Origin: JBFJKD01 sp041600415
GTDB lineage: Bacteria; Pseudomonadota; Gammaproteobacteria; Pseudomonadales; Porticoccaceae
Assembly (NCBI GenBank): GCA_041600415.1
Contig: JBFIKF010000003.1
Location: forward strand, 1 to 64,000
Reading direction: 5' to 3'
Length of the DNA: 64,000 bases
The stretch's first letter is position 1; each line of letters opens with the position of its first letter. Positions 36,492 through 46,395 of the stretch are shown here, piece by piece. The position numbers and the translations under genes are program-made. The notes beneath the pieces were generated by a model that was not told the DNA's origin, did not search any database, and worked only from the letters and a program-made list of their open reading frames with translations.

Positions 36492-36812
36492 TTAGTTATT
36501 TACCGCCAAGTTCACACTAAACCAGAACTCAACTTCCGATGTCTCTTGCTCGAAACGCGCGCCATGTACTTCTCCGGAGGGAATTTGATACCACATTCCC
36601 GGCCCGCAACGGGTTTCTTTACCGCCAACGCTCAGAATCAGTTCCCCCTGGGTGACGACGCCTATATTGTCGGTTGCGTGACTATGGGGTGAAACCGCAG
36701 TGCCCGCAGGATACGAAGCAAACAAAACCTCACAATTACTCGCCGTTAATTTGAACGCCTCAAAAGGCCCTTCGAATTTGGGAAGACTACACAGCAGTTC
36801 TGGAGAATGCAC
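36492..36812 (-). CDS. Cupin-domain protein (106 aa)
   Basis: The start chosen is GTG at 36812, with AGGAG eight bases upstream; a TTG at 36857 would give 121 residues without a ribosome site. Motif 1 is SPHSHATDNIGVVTQGE (His, His; Asp/Asn in place of the usual Glu neighbourhood) and motif 2 is GMWYQIPSGEVHG. It follows the dioxygenase beta gene by 55 bases. Role unknown. Confidence 0.78.
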   Translation of the reverse strand: MHSPELLCSLPKFEGPFEAFKLTASNCEVLFASYPAGTAVSPHSHATDNIGVVTQGELILSVGGKETRCGPGMWYQIPSGEVHGARFEQETSEVEFWFSVNLAVNN

Positions 36813-36867
36813 AATCGCTTCTCCTGTTATCCCTGCAACTGTAATAGCTGTGCGCAACCGCTAACTA

Positions 36868-37374
36868 TCAGATATTAAAGATATCCATTTGTCGGGGAAT
36901 AATGTCGTTGTACACAATAATCTTCTTTTGTTGAATAGTTAATTTTTCACCCTGGCGTTTTAGCTGATACTGATAGCGCCCAAAAAACGCGGTGCTCTCT
37001 TTTTCTTCATGTTTGAACGTATTGGTGTGAAAATTAGCGGTAACCGCCACACCGTCCGGGTGCGACGTGGCAACGCGAATATTGGTGACCAGATGGCAGG
37101 TGCGCGGCATGCGCGTCAGGGACGACGACAAGTTGGAGCGAATGCGCCACACGCGATCGGCGAGCCGTTGTCGGTTGCCGCAGTAAATCAACGAAATCTC
37201 CCGGTGCGGGTCACTGGTCAGATCATCATCCCCTTCCCAGGCGGGTGCGTAATAAACGGCATCCTCTTCATACAGCTCGAGCCAGTCGTCCCAGCGCCGC
37301 TGATCAATGGCGTCGGCCTCCTCCAACAACAATTCGATTACCGCCTCACGCAGATTGTGTTTGACACCTGACAT
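36868..37374 (-). CDS. Aromatic-ring-hydroxylating dioxygenase, beta subunit (BenB-like)
   Basis: 168 aa, SnoaL-like alpha/beta barrel. LLLEEADAIDQRRWDDWLELYEEDAVYYAP at the start and the RMPRTCHLVTNIRV middle are beta-subunit signatures. It is a structural subunit of the alpha3beta3 enzyme. Its start overlaps the alpha stop by one base (TGATG). Confidence 0.93.
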   Translation of the reverse strand: MSGVKHNLREAVIELLLEEADAIDQRRWDDWLELYEEDAVYYAPAWEGDDDLTSDPHREISLIYCGNRQRLADRVWRIRSNLSSSLTRMPRTCHLVTNIRVATSHPDGVAVTANFHTNTFKHEEKESTAFFGRYQYQLKRQGEKLTIQQKKIIVYNDIIPRQMDIFNI

Positions 37375-38723
37375 CAGCCGACTCCTTTTGCCAGAGCATC
37401 CATTGACAGACCGGTGGTCAACACCTGTAGCCAGTGTCGATACTCACCGTGATACAGAGTTTCGTCGGCAAAATGACCGGCACTAACCGCCGGTGAAACA
37501 CCAATTTCCTCGGCAAACCGATCGGCCCCTTGATGCGCACGACTCATACCCCGGTCGAAATCCTGCCATTCGGCAAGACGCCCGTTGTAGCCGTCCTGAC
37601 AGGCATCAAATTCGGTCAGATCGTCGGGCGTGGCGATACCACTAGCCCCATAAAAATCCTCGTACTGGCGAATGCGCCGCTCCCGAGCGGCGTCCGGCTC
37701 CCCTTTCGGAGCGATGCACACCGCATTCACTCGCGTCTGATCCGCAGCAACCGGATGCCAACTACGCAACTGGGTGGACACTCCGTCGAACAGAATCAGG
37801 TTGGGGTAGATCAGCACCTGGCGCAGCCGCGCCGCCATCCATTTTGCTTCCAGTTCGCCGACCCGAGCTTGCAACGTGTCGTATTGCATGCCCAGCGCAC
37901 GATCCCGATAATTTGGTATATCCGTCCACAGCATCACATGGCCATTACCCAGATCGTAATTACCGTGGTCGGTGTCAGCCATGTTGAGAGAGATCGATTT
38001 GACCGCATCCTGCCCCTGCGTCGCCGCAACTTTTTTAGCCCGATCCGCCGCCAGCTTGAAATAAGAGGCGTGAACCACATCCACGTGATAGCCATCAACG
38101 CCATTTTCCGCCTGCATTTTCCAGTTGCCGCGATGGGTGTAAACCGACCGGCCGCGCAACACTTCGAGGCCGTCGGGGGATTGATTATTGAACATTTCAA
38201 TGAACCGTGCGGTCTGGCCAAGGTGCTCGCGCAACGACGGACTATTCGGGTTCAAGCTCGCAAAAATAAACCCGTGGTAGGCTTCTACAAAGGGTATCCG
38301 CGTTAAATTATGATCCCGCGCCAGGTAGCCCTCCGGGAAGGCGCCATTTTGTTCGTCCTTAATGTGCTGTAATTCACCCGCCGTGTTGTACACCCAGCCG
38401 TGATACGGGCAGGTCCAGAATTTGCTATTACCGTTGGCGTGGCGACACACCTTGGCGCCGCGGTGACTACAGGCATTGATAAAACCCTGATAGGTATTAT
38501 TTTCGCCACGCACGATAATCACCGGCTGGCGACCAATGGTGGTAGTAATGTAGTCGTTGACTCGCGGCAGGTGGGTGGCGTGATCGATATAAATCCAGCC
38601 GCCCTCGTAGATGTACTTCATCTCCAGTTCAAATATGGCGTCATCGGTGTAAATCGAGCGATGCACCCGGAACGTTTCGCCGGGACGATCCTGTATGCGC
38701 CAGGTTAAATCTTCGGGCTTCAT
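37374..38723 (-). CDS. Aromatic-ring-hydroxylating dioxygenase, alpha subunit (benzoate/toluate dioxygenase-like)
   Basis: 449 aa. The Rieske [2Fe-2S] ligands are in CSHRGAKVCRH and FWTCPYHGWVYN (residues about 86-112). The mononuclear iron site is in ENGVDGYHVDVVH (two His). Flanking sequence (FELEMKYIYEGGWIYIDH, GNWKMQAENG) is close to BenA/XylX as I recall them. It inserts O2 into an aromatic acid to give a cis-diol. The required reductase is not encoded here, so it must use one from elsewhere. Confidence 0.92.
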   Translation of the reverse strand: MKPEDLTWRIQDRPGETFRVHRSIYTDDAIFELEMKYIYEGGWIYIDHATHLPRVNDYITTTIGRQPVIIVRGENNTYQGFINACSHRGAKVCRHANGNSKFWTCPYHGWVYNTAGELQHIKDEQNGAFPEGYLARDHNLTRIPFVEAYHGFIFASLNPNSPSLREHLGQTARFIEMFNNQSPDGLEVLRGRSVYTHRGNWKMQAENGVDGYHVDVVHASYFKLAADRAKKVAATQGQDAVKSISLNMADTDHGNYDLGNGHVMLWTDIPNYRDRALGMQYDTLQARVGELEAKWMAARLRQVLIYPNLILFDGVSTQLRSWHPVAADQTRVNAVCIAPKGEPDAARERRIRQYEDFYGASGIATPDDLTEFDACQDGYNGRLAEWQDFDRGMSRAHQGADRFAEEIGVSPAVSAGHFADETLYHGEYRHWLQVLTTGLSMDALAKGVG

Positions 38724-38932
38724 AAGTTACTCCACTGCGAAAATAGTTTGCTGTTGCCACGGCGCCTTACCGTGCGGGTTAGAACGCTTCATCTTAAAGG
38801 CGTACTGATGCTGGGGCAATGTGGTAAAAAACCGCTGGTTGTACACAAGCTGGAGCAACTTTCTACATAGACTTGAGGGGCTACGCCGTTTATTCTCTCA
38901 CCATTCAAAATTATAAGTTCAGAGGCGGGTCT

Positions 38933-40606
38933 GTGACTGCCACCGAAGACGCCATTACTCAACAAAGTGCTGAACCTGTGCACAAAACACCGCCGATTGC
39001 GGTATTAATTATCGGCGGCGGCCCGGTGGGCTTAAGTCTCGGGATGGATCTCGCTTCCCGCGGGGTGGAAACACTGATTCTCGAACAGCGGGCCGCCATG
39101 GAAGCGCCGGAACCCCGCTGCAACCATGTATCCGCCCGCACCATGGAGGTGTTTCGCCGCCTCGGTGTTGCCGATCAGGTACGCGCCAGTGGTTTGCCCG
39201 CCGATTATCCCCACGATGTCGCCTACGTTACCAGTATGTCAGGTTACGAACTGGGACGGGTACGCATTCCCTCCCGGGCCAACCGATTTAACGACGCTGG
39301 TTATGCGGACGGTGGCTGGCCCACACCTGAACCACCTCACCGCATTAATCAGGTGTATTTGGAGCCAGTGCTGTTTCGCCACGCCACCACCTTTGACAAA
39401 CTCACGATTGTGTCCAACTTTCGCGCGCAAACTATTACTCAACTTGAATCGTCCGTACGGGTTGAGGGCACCGATTTGAGTACCGGAGAAACTCGACAAT
39501 TCGAAGCGCAATTTGTGGCGGGCTGCGACGGCGCCAGCAGCATGGTGCGCAAAATGCTGGGCGTCAAACTACAGGGCGACGACGGCCTGATGTACTCCAT
39601 GATGGCCACCATTACCGCACCCGCACTACTGCACAAAATCGGCTGCAACCCGGCCTGGATGTACTGGATATTAAACCCGCGGCAACTGGGCGCTGTTATT
39701 GCCCTGGACGGCGCGAATGAATGGGTGGTTAACGCGTTTTATTCCACACCGCAGGACGAAACAAACTTTGACTGGCATGCCGCCATTCGGCGTTGTATCG
39801 GCAGCGACGTGGACTTTACCATTCACACTCGCAAACCCTGGGTAGGACGTCGTCTGCTGGCCGATAAATTCTCCGTCGGCAATATTTTTCTACTCGGTGA
39901 TGCCGCCCACAACTGGATACCCATGGCTGGTTACGGCATGAATGCCGGCATCGCAGATGCCGCTAATTTGGCCTGGAAGCTGGCGGCGGTCATTAACGGC
40001 TGGGCCGACCCAGGCCTGTTGCCAACGTTTGAGGCGGAACGCCGCCCCATTCTCGATCAGGTATCGTCCATCGCCGCGCTGGTGCGCAGGAAAAACAATC
40101 TGGAAATTTCTTCCGAAGTTGAAGAGGCCAGCACTGCGGGGGATGCCTGTCGCGCACAACTGGGCAGCTATATGGTGGAAAACGACGGGCCGCAGTTCGC
40201 CTGTATCGGCCTGAATTTCGGGTATTACTACGAAGATTCTCCAGCCATTGTTTACGACGGTGAACAGCCACCTGCTTACGCCATCGGCACCTACACCCCG
40301 TCGACCTGCCCCGGCTGCCGAGTGCCGCATATCTGGCTGGATGATAAAAGCTCCCTGTACGATCACCTGGGGCCGGGGTACACCGTGCTGCGCTGTGACC
40401 CTGGTATTGACGTGTCCGCATTACAAGACGCCGCACGGGTTGCGGGTGTGCCCCTGCATCTGATTGATCTCCACGAACAGAGCGCAGCGTCGATTTACGA
40501 CAGGCCGTTGCTGCTGGTGCGTCCCGATCAGCACATCGCCTGGCGCGGTACCACCATCCCGACGAATGTCGAGGAATTGATCGCGCAAATCCGGGGCAGT
40601 AATTAG
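38933..40606 (+). CDS. FAD-dependent aromatic monooxygenase (TfdB/MhpA-like)
   Basis: 557 aa from the GTG at 38933, with AGAGG about eight bases upstream; a TTG at 38873 opens the frame but lacks such a site. VLIIGGGPVGLSLGMDLA is the FAD Rossmann motif, GCDGASSMVRKMLG the DG motif, and LLGDAAHNWIPMAGYGMNAGIADAANLAWKL the second FAD motif. A thioredoxin-like C-terminal domain follows. It hydroxylates phenolic rings using NAD(P)H. It is divergent from the dioxygenase operon, about 210 bases away. Confidence 0.9.
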   Translation: MTATEDAITQQSAEPVHKTPPIAVLIIGGGPVGLSLGMDLASRGVETLILEQRAAMEAPEPRCNHVSARTMEVFRRLGVADQVRASGLPADYPHDVAYVTSMSGYELGRVRIPSRANRFNDAGYADGGWPTPEPPHRINQVYLEPVLFRHATTFDKLTIVSNFRAQTITQLESSVRVEGTDLSTGETRQFEAQFVAGCDGASSMVRKMLGVKLQGDDGLMYSMMATITAPALLHKIGCNPAWMYWILNPRQLGAVIALDGANEWVVNAFYSTPQDETNFDWHAAIRRCIGSDVDFTIHTRKPWVGRRLLADKFSVGNIFLLGDAAHNWIPMAGYGMNAGIADAANLAWKLAAVINGWADPGLLPTFEAERRPILDQVSSIAALVRRKNNLEISSEVEEASTAGDACRAQLGSYMVENDGPQFACIGLNFGYYYEDSPAIVYDGEQPPAYAIGTYTPSTCPGCRVPHIWLDDKSSLYDHLGPGYTVLRCDPGIDVSALQDAARVAGVPLHLIDLHEQSAASIYDRPLLLVRPDQHIAWRGTTIPTNVEELIAQIRGSN

Positions 40607-40670
40607 TGCCTAAATCTGTCGATCTGATACAACATTCACACACCAGATAATCACGGAGTCCGTCCCCATC

Positions 40671-41849
40671 ATGAATGCATTAGAGACCCCCGAAACCCAG
40701 CCATTTCTGGAGGCTATCCACTCCACTCTTCCGGTACTCGAAACGCATCGCGAGGCCAGCGAAACCGCTCGCTCGGCGGCCCCCGAATCCATCGCTGCCC
40801 TCAAGCAGGCTGGACTTTCCCGGTTACTTTCCCCGGCGCTGTACGGCGGTCACGAAGCGCCGATACGGGCCCAGCTACTGGCCTGCTCGGAAACTGCCCG
40901 CGCCTGCCCGGCAACGAGTTGGGTGATGATGGTATGCGGTGCCCATAACTGGGTGGCGGGCAGTTACTCCCCGCAGTGTCGCGAGGAAATATTTGGGCCC
41001 GATCCCGAGCTATTTGTTGCCGGGACCCTCGCCGCCCAGGGCCAGTTTAAAAAAGCCGATGGCGGCTGGCGGTTGTCCGGCCGCTGGCAGTTTTGCTCCG
41101 GTGTTGATCATGCGCCCTGGCTACTGGTCAGCGCCGCCCGACCCAAAGACAGCAGCGATGGTCCCAACAGTGTGCACGCCTTTATTCCCCGGGATCAGGC
41201 CCAGATTGACGACACCTGGTTCACCCTGGGTATGCGCGGTAGCGGCTCCAAGGATATCGTGCTGGAGGACGTGTTTGTGCCAGCGCACCGGGTCGAGCCC
41301 ACCGGCCGCCTGTTCAACGGTGCCAGCCCCCATGCCCTCGATCACGCCAGCGGACTTTATGTGTTGCCGGTAGCCTCCTGCCTGGCCACCCAGGTGGGTG
41401 GGTGCCTGCTGGGCATGGCGCGGGAAATGTTACGACTGTTTATCGAAAAAACCCGGGTGCGCCCGGATATTTATACGGGCCAGGGTAAAGGCGCCAAGGC
41501 TCGCAGCGCCGGCATACAGCGCCGCGTGGCCGAAGCCTCCGGGGAAATCACCACCGCCGAGCTGTTGCTGGGCCGCAGTTGCGACATACTCGATGCCATT
41601 TCCGCCTCGAAAACCCCCACCGATCTCGCCACCCAAAGTCGCCTGCGTTGGCAGGCAACCTACGCCGCGGAATTGTGCCGCCGGGCGGTGGATCGTTTGT
41701 TTGTCGGGGCTGGGGCCCACGCGGCGTTTGATGGCGAACCGCTGCAGCGTTACTATCGCGACGTGATGATGGCCACTCGCCACGCCATGGTCGACCTGGA
41801 CGGCACCGCTGAGATGGAAGGTAAGACATTACTGGGCGTCGAACCCTAG
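40671..41849 (+). CDS. Two-component flavin-dependent monooxygenase (HsaA-like, acyl-CoA dehydrogenase fold)
   Basis: 392 aa. The acyl-CoA-dehydrogenase fold is shown by GLSRLLSPALYGGHEAP, GGWRLSGRWQFCSGVDHA and MRGSGSKDIVLEDVFVPAHR. The lack of the catalytic Glu region and similarity to HsaA/HpaH-type hydroxylases point to group D monooxygenases, which use reduced flavin from a separate reductase. No flavin reductase gene is present in the window. It follows the FAD monooxygenase by 64 bases. Confidence 0.85.
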   Translation: MNALETPETQPFLEAIHSTLPVLETHREASETARSAAPESIAALKQAGLSRLLSPALYGGHEAPIRAQLLACSETARACPATSWVMMVCGAHNWVAGSYSPQCREEIFGPDPELFVAGTLAAQGQFKKADGGWRLSGRWQFCSGVDHAPWLLVSAARPKDSSDGPNSVHAFIPRDQAQIDDTWFTLGMRGSGSKDIVLEDVFVPAHRVEPTGRLFNGASPHALDHASGLYVLPVASCLATQVGGCLLGMAREMLRLFIEKTRVRPDIYTGQGKGAKARSAGIQRRVAEASGEITTAELLLGRSCDILDAISASKTPTDLATQSRLRWQATYAAELCRRAVDRLFVGAGAHAAFDGEPLQRYYRDVMMATRHAMVDLDGTAEMEGKTLLGVEP

Positions 41850-41976
41850 CAGGCGGGATTAACGAGGGGACTAAAGCGCAGCAAATTATGGAGACATGGA
41901 ACAACTGAAGTAAAAAATTACCTGCGGTACTGAAACTGTCTCGATCAGTATTTGACTAGCCACTAACAAAAACTAT

Positions 41977-43380
41977 ATGGACTCGGCCGTGGACATTTTT
42001 ACTAATTTTGTGGAATGGCTAACCGCCAATGAAACTGCCCTCAGTGGGTTTGCCGCGCTGATCGTTACCCTTGGCGTAGCCTTATCGCCGCTGGGCGCAA
42101 GCCTGCGTTCTTTTCTACAGGGTCGCAAGGCCAAAGCGCAAACTAACCTGTCACCCGCCGTAGCTGGTATGCCTGTTGACAGAGAAACCGACAGCGCACC
42201 CACGCACAATCAACATAAACCCTCCATCGCCGTCTTGCCGTTCGAAAATTTAAGTGGCGACTCCGACCAGGAATACTTTGCCCACGGTATAGCCGAAGAT
42301 ATTATTGTCGCGTTATCCAAGCTGCACTCGTTAATCGTGATTGCGCGCAATACCTCATTCGCCTACAAGGCCCGCGGTGGCGATGACAGTAACATCGGCA
42401 AGGCGCTGGGGGCGCGCTACCTGGTCCACGGCAGCGTGCGAAAAATTGGTGATCGCGCCCGCATCACCGCAGCGCTGGTGGATACCGACAGTGAAGAACA
42501 GTTGTGGGCGGAGCGCTACGACCGCAATCTGGACGACGTGTTTCTCGTGCAGGACGAAATTACCAGCAAAGTGATCAGCATCCTGCCCAGCCGCATTGAA
42601 GCCGCCGATCTAAAGCGCACCCATAACAAACCCACCGCCAACCTGAAAGCCTACGAATATCTTTTGCGTGGCAAATACCATCACCACCTGAGAACCAAAG
42701 AAGACAATCAAATCGCCTATGACATGTTGGGCCGCGCGGTGGAGGCAGACCCCAGTTCCGCCCAGGCCTATGCCTGGCGGGCCTGTGTGATTGGACAGGC
42801 AATCGTACGCGGCTACCGCAATGACGACGATGCCATTACCGAAGTGCTTCAAAACGTCGAAACCGCGCTGAATCTCGACGACGAAGACTTTGAATGCCAC
42901 CGCGTGCTGTTGGGCGTGTGCACCTTTCAGAAAAATTATGATCGCGCTGAGTTTCACGCCGCCCGGGCCTACGAACTCAACCCCAACGATCCACGGGTCA
43001 TTTCTCAGTATGGCGAACTGCTGGCGCTGACCGGCCGCGCCGAAGCGGGCATCGAACGCTTACAACAGGCCCTTCTGGTCGATCCCCACAGCCCCGATGA
43101 TCGGCTGACCCATCTGGGTTTTGCCCAGTTTGTGGCCCGCCGTTACGACGATGCGTTAGTAACGTTCAAAAAAGTCTCACTACTGGGCGTAAAGCACCAC
43201 GCTTATATAGCCGCCTGCTACGCCCAACTGGACGACCTTGCTAACGCCAGATACCATGCCAGCGAAGTTACCAGGCTCGATCCGGCCTTTGCCGTGGATA
43301 ATTTCGTGACACTGGTGCAGTATAAAAATGACATTGATTACCAACACCACGCCGATGCATTGCGCAAGGCCGGGCTGTAA
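41977..43380 (+). CDS. Membrane-anchored TolB-N/TPR protein
   Basis: 467 aa. One membrane segment (residues about 20-42) is followed by a linker and a TolB N-terminal-like domain: SIAVLPFENLSGDSDQEYFAHG, then LGARYLVHGSVRKIGDRARI and EQLWAERYDRNLDDVF. The last 250 residues are TPR-type helices (AVEADPSSAQAYAWRAC, AYELNPNDPRVISQYGELL). This architecture normally forms the C-terminal part of adenylate cyclases or winged-helix regulators, but no cyclase or DNA-binding domain is present. It may sense or scaffold; its tie to the aromatic cluster is only positional. Confidence 0.82.
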   Translation: MDSAVDIFTNFVEWLTANETALSGFAALIVTLGVALSPLGASLRSFLQGRKAKAQTNLSPAVAGMPVDRETDSAPTHNQHKPSIAVLPFENLSGDSDQEYFAHGIAEDIIVALSKLHSLIVIARNTSFAYKARGGDDSNIGKALGARYLVHGSVRKIGDRARITAALVDTDSEEQLWAERYDRNLDDVFLVQDEITSKVISILPSRIEAADLKRTHNKPTANLKAYEYLLRGKYHHHLRTKEDNQIAYDMLGRAVEADPSSAQAYAWRACVIGQAIVRGYRNDDDAITEVLQNVETALNLDDEDFECHRVLLGVCTFQKNYDRAEFHAARAYELNPNDPRVISQYGELLALTGRAEAGIERLQQALLVDPHSPDDRLTHLGFAQFVARRYDDALVTFKKVSLLGVKHHAYIAACYAQLDDLANARYHASEVTRLDPAFAVDNFVTLVQYKNDIDYQHHADALRKAGL

Positions 43381-43514
43381 TAACCGCGCAACGCGGGGTA
43401 CTCAAATATCCCTTATCAAGCCCATCAGGAACTGCGGCGGCGTAGCAATTTGTCGGTGCGAATGTGCTTGTTAATTCCCAGGGTGCAGTTGCAACCCGTC
43501 ACCCCTTGCCCTCA

Positions 43515-44399
43515 TTAAAAATGATTTTCTTCAAGGCGACAGGATTCATCGGGTAATTCGATTTCCAACGTTGAATGAAATATTCCGAAGTCGTCGACGA
43601 TTTGTCTGAAACGGTTTTTAACCAGAGTATATTCTTCAGGAGTTAAATTCTTTTCAGCGACCAGATGCACGGTTAACACCGTGTGTTCGCCGTCCAGTGA
43701 CCACAAGTTCAGGTGGTGTACGCCGTTGATGTGCTCGATATGACCAATCTTTTTTTGAATGTCTGCCACGTCTTGCGAGGAGGGAGAAGCCTGGAGAAAA
43801 ACAGGAATAATATTTTTAAGCTGCTTGACGATATTGGCCAGAATATAGAGCGTTATAAGGGTGGCGAGAATCGGATCCAGTATCTGAATGTCTTTGAACA
43901 TCAGGATAATAGCAACAACTAGAATGGCGACCCAGCCCAGCACATCTTCCAGAAGATGCAATGCCACCAGTCGCACATTAGCAGTTGTACCCTTGGACAG
44001 GCGCAGCATTGCGATCCCGTTGACGGCCACGCCGATAATGGCCAGAGCGAACATTCCCTGCGCATTGGAAGGCTCGGGTTCAATGATGCGGGGAATCGCC
44101 ACGGATAATACGTAAAAGGAACTGACCAGGAGTAGCAAGGCGCTGATGATGGCCCCCAGCAGCGTAAAGCGCCGATAGCCATAGGTGTAAGTTCGGTTCG
44201 CCCCTTTTGCCGATAGCGACTCAAAATACCAGGCTTGCGCCAGCGCAAAGCAATCCCCCAGGTCGTGTACCGCGTCGGCAAGAATCGCGGTGCTGTTGGT
44301 CAACAGCCCCCCAACAAACTCGACGACCGTGAATCCCAGGTTGAGAAAAAACGCCAACTTAAGATTACCGACGGCGGTATGGGGATGATTGTGTGCCAT
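43515..44399 (-). CDS. Cation diffusion facilitator, zinc-type exporter
   Basis: 294 aa, six membrane helices. The metal site is ADAVHDLGD in helix 2 and LHLLEDVLGW in helix 5 (His and Asp each), as in CzcD/ZitB. A cytoplasmic ferredoxin-like domain follows with GVHHLNLWSLDGEHTVLTVH. It exports Zn2+ or a similar ion by proton exchange. A short His-rich N-terminus (MAHNHPH) is present. Confidence 0.92.
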   Translation of the reverse strand: MAHNHPHTAVGNLKLAFFLNLGFTVVEFVGGLLTNSTAILADAVHDLGDCFALAQAWYFESLSAKGANRTYTYGYRRFTLLGAIISALLLLVSSFYVLSVAIPRIIEPEPSNAQGMFALAIIGVAVNGIAMLRLSKGTTANVRLVALHLLEDVLGWVAILVVAIILMFKDIQILDPILATLITLYILANIVKQLKNIIPVFLQASPSSQDVADIQKKIGHIEHINGVHHLNLWSLDGEHTVLTVHLVAEKNLTPEEYTLVKNRFRQIVDDFGIFHSTLEIELPDESCRLEENHF

Positions 44400-44556
44400 G
44401 ATGTATCCCGTTTAACCAGCGTAAATCGTGCGATTGGCTATCGGCTTATGTTCGCTATACAGGACCGATCTCTGCAGGCACTGGAGATTTCACCCCATTG
44501 CAACCGCAAGCGCCCGCGACACTGATCGCCGAGCAGCGACGACCGCCGACCCGTTA

Positions 44557-46395
44557 TTACCAGGCAAGGTCATACATTCCAGGCAGCAATATCGACAGCC
44601 CCACCCACACGATTACGGTCAGGGGGACACCGACGCGGACAAAATCCATAAATTTGTAGCCACCCGCATGCATCACCAGCAGATTGGTTTTGTAGGCCAT
44701 GGGCGTGGCGTAACTCATATTGGCGCCGAACAATACGGCGATAACGAAGGGCTCCGGGTTGACCTGCAATTGATAAGCGATGCTGATGGCGATCGGGGTG
44801 CCGATAACAGCAGCGGCATTGTTGGACACCACGTTGGTGAGAATAGCCATAAGCAGCATCAGCCCCGAGAGCACCACCGCCGGTGATGCCCCCGAACTTA
44901 CAGCGACAAACACCTGTGCCATATATTCGGCGCCACCGGTATGCAACAGTGCCGAACCGAGCGCCAAACTGGCGACGACGATAAGAATGATCTGGGTGCT
45001 TAACGCCAGCGAGGCCTGTTGCCACGACAGGCACTTGGTTGCCAGCATTAAAAACACACCGCCCATGGCGCTGATGGCAATGGGGGCCAGGCCCAGGGCG
45101 GCGACGCCAACGATGCCGAACATGATGACCAACGCGGTGAATGCTTTTTTGGTGTGCGGCAGATCCGTGGTGGCATCCAGCACCAGCAACTCCCCTTCCC
45201 GTTTGGTCTCGGCAATTTTTTCGCTGTGGCCTTGCACCAGCAGCACATCCCCAACCTGCAGGCGGATGGTTTCTATCTTTTCGGGGAGGGTTTCAACGGT
45301 TTTGCCCGCATGATGTATCGCCAGCACCGCCAACTGGTAACGCTGAACAAAATTGGCCTGTCTGAGCGTCATGCCCAGAATGGGCGAGCCCTGCAACACC
45401 ACAATCTCGGCAATCTGCTGGCCTTCCCCTGCCAACGGATGCTCTTCATCGACCCTGGTATTTTCGCTATAAAGTACTGCCCCCAGCACTTTTTCAAACT
45501 CCTTGAGATTTTCCGGTGTGTCATTCACCAGCAGCCGGTCACCAGCCCGTAAGCGGACGTCGGGCAATCGCTGAACAAAGAAACCATTGCCCCGCATAAT
45601 TCGCGATACCTGGATCATACCGTTGGTTTTTTCAACCACCTCTGCCAGCGTTTTACCCGCCGCAAAGCCATCCTCGGGAATTTCGAGTAGCGCTGAAAAT
45701 AACCGGGGAGACGTATCCGTCAGGGTCGCTTCCCGTGCAGGTATCAAATGTGGTGCTATCAGCCATAAATACAGTATGGCAATACCGGCCACAGTGGCCG
45801 CCGGTATAAAAAAATCGAACATCTGTATTTGGCGCAGACCCATGTCTGCCGCCACGGAGATCACCAGCAGGTTGGTCGAAGTGCCAATAGTCGTACTCAT
45901 GCCCCCGACCAGGGTGGCAAAACCCATGGGCATCAACATGCCGGAAGCGGCTGCTCCGGTACGCAGTGACACACTGACCAGAATTGGCAACAACAACACC
46001 ACTATGGGCACATTGTTCACAAAGGCGCTGAAGAAGGCACCAATAAGCAGCGTGAGCAACATGCTGAACGCCGGGCTCAACTTCCATAACCGCGCCAGGT
46101 TACGCCCCAGCGGTTCCAGTGCGCCGGTACGCACCAGCCCATTCCCGGCGATCATCAGCGCACAGACTGCAACTAGCGCCTCGTGCCCAAACCCGCTAAA
46201 AAACTCCACGGGTTTGATGTGTTCCCCGTCCGCCGTCGTATAGGGGAAAACGGCAAACCCAACGGTGAGCACCACCAGAATAAACAGACTGGAGCTTTCA
46301 ATGGCAATGCGCTCCCGGCTAAACAGGTATAGCGCTAGCACTACCAGCGCAAGCACCGCGAGCGCGTGGGTATCCGGGAGTGATGGTAGATTCAT
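44557..46395 (-). CDS. SLC13-family permease with two TrkA-C domains
   Basis: 612 aa. Membrane halves (residues about 5-215 and 400-610) of the DASS/ArsB superfamily carry SAFVNNVPIVVLLLPI and TNVVSNNAAAVIGTPIAI, each followed by a Thr-Asn or Ser-Asn turn. Between them lie two RCK C-terminal domains (VRLRAGDRLLVND and IRLQVGDVLLVQGHSEKI). Family members carry sulfate, dicarboxylates or similar anions; the substrate cannot be read here. Confidence 0.88.
   Translation of the reverse strand: MNLPSLPDTHALAVLALVVLALYLFSRERIAIESSSLFILVVLTVGFAVFPYTTADGEHIKPVEFFSGFGHEALVAVCALMIAGNGLVRTGALEPLGRNLARLWKLSPAFSMLLTLLIGAFFSAFVNNVPIVVLLLPILVSVSLRTGAAASGMLMPMGFATLVGGMSTTIGTSTNLLVISVAADMGLRQIQMFDFFIPAATVAGIAILYLWLIAPHLIPAREATLTDTSPRLFSALLEIPEDGFAAGKTLAEVVEKTNGMIQVSRIMRGNGFFVQRLPDVRLRAGDRLLVNDTPENLKEFEKVLGAVLYSENTRVDEEHPLAGEGQQIAEIVVLQGSPILGMTLRQANFVQRYQLAVLAIHHAGKTVETLPEKIETIRLQVGDVLLVQGHSEKIAETKREGELLVLDATTDLPHTKKAFTALVIMFGIVGVAALGLAPIAISAMGGVFLMLATKCLSWQQASLALSTQIILIVVASLALGSALLHTGGAEYMAQVFVAVSSGASPAVVLSGLMLLMAILTNVVSNNAAAVIGTPIAISIAYQLQVNPEPFVIAVLFGANMSYATPMAYKTNLLVMHAGGYKFMDFVRVGVPLTVIVWVGLSILLPGMYDLAW

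Noticed and set aside
39993..40643. 216-codon minus-strand frame opposite the FAD monooxygenase
   Set aside because: Shadow of a high-GC gene: Arg/Pro-rich translation without domain character.
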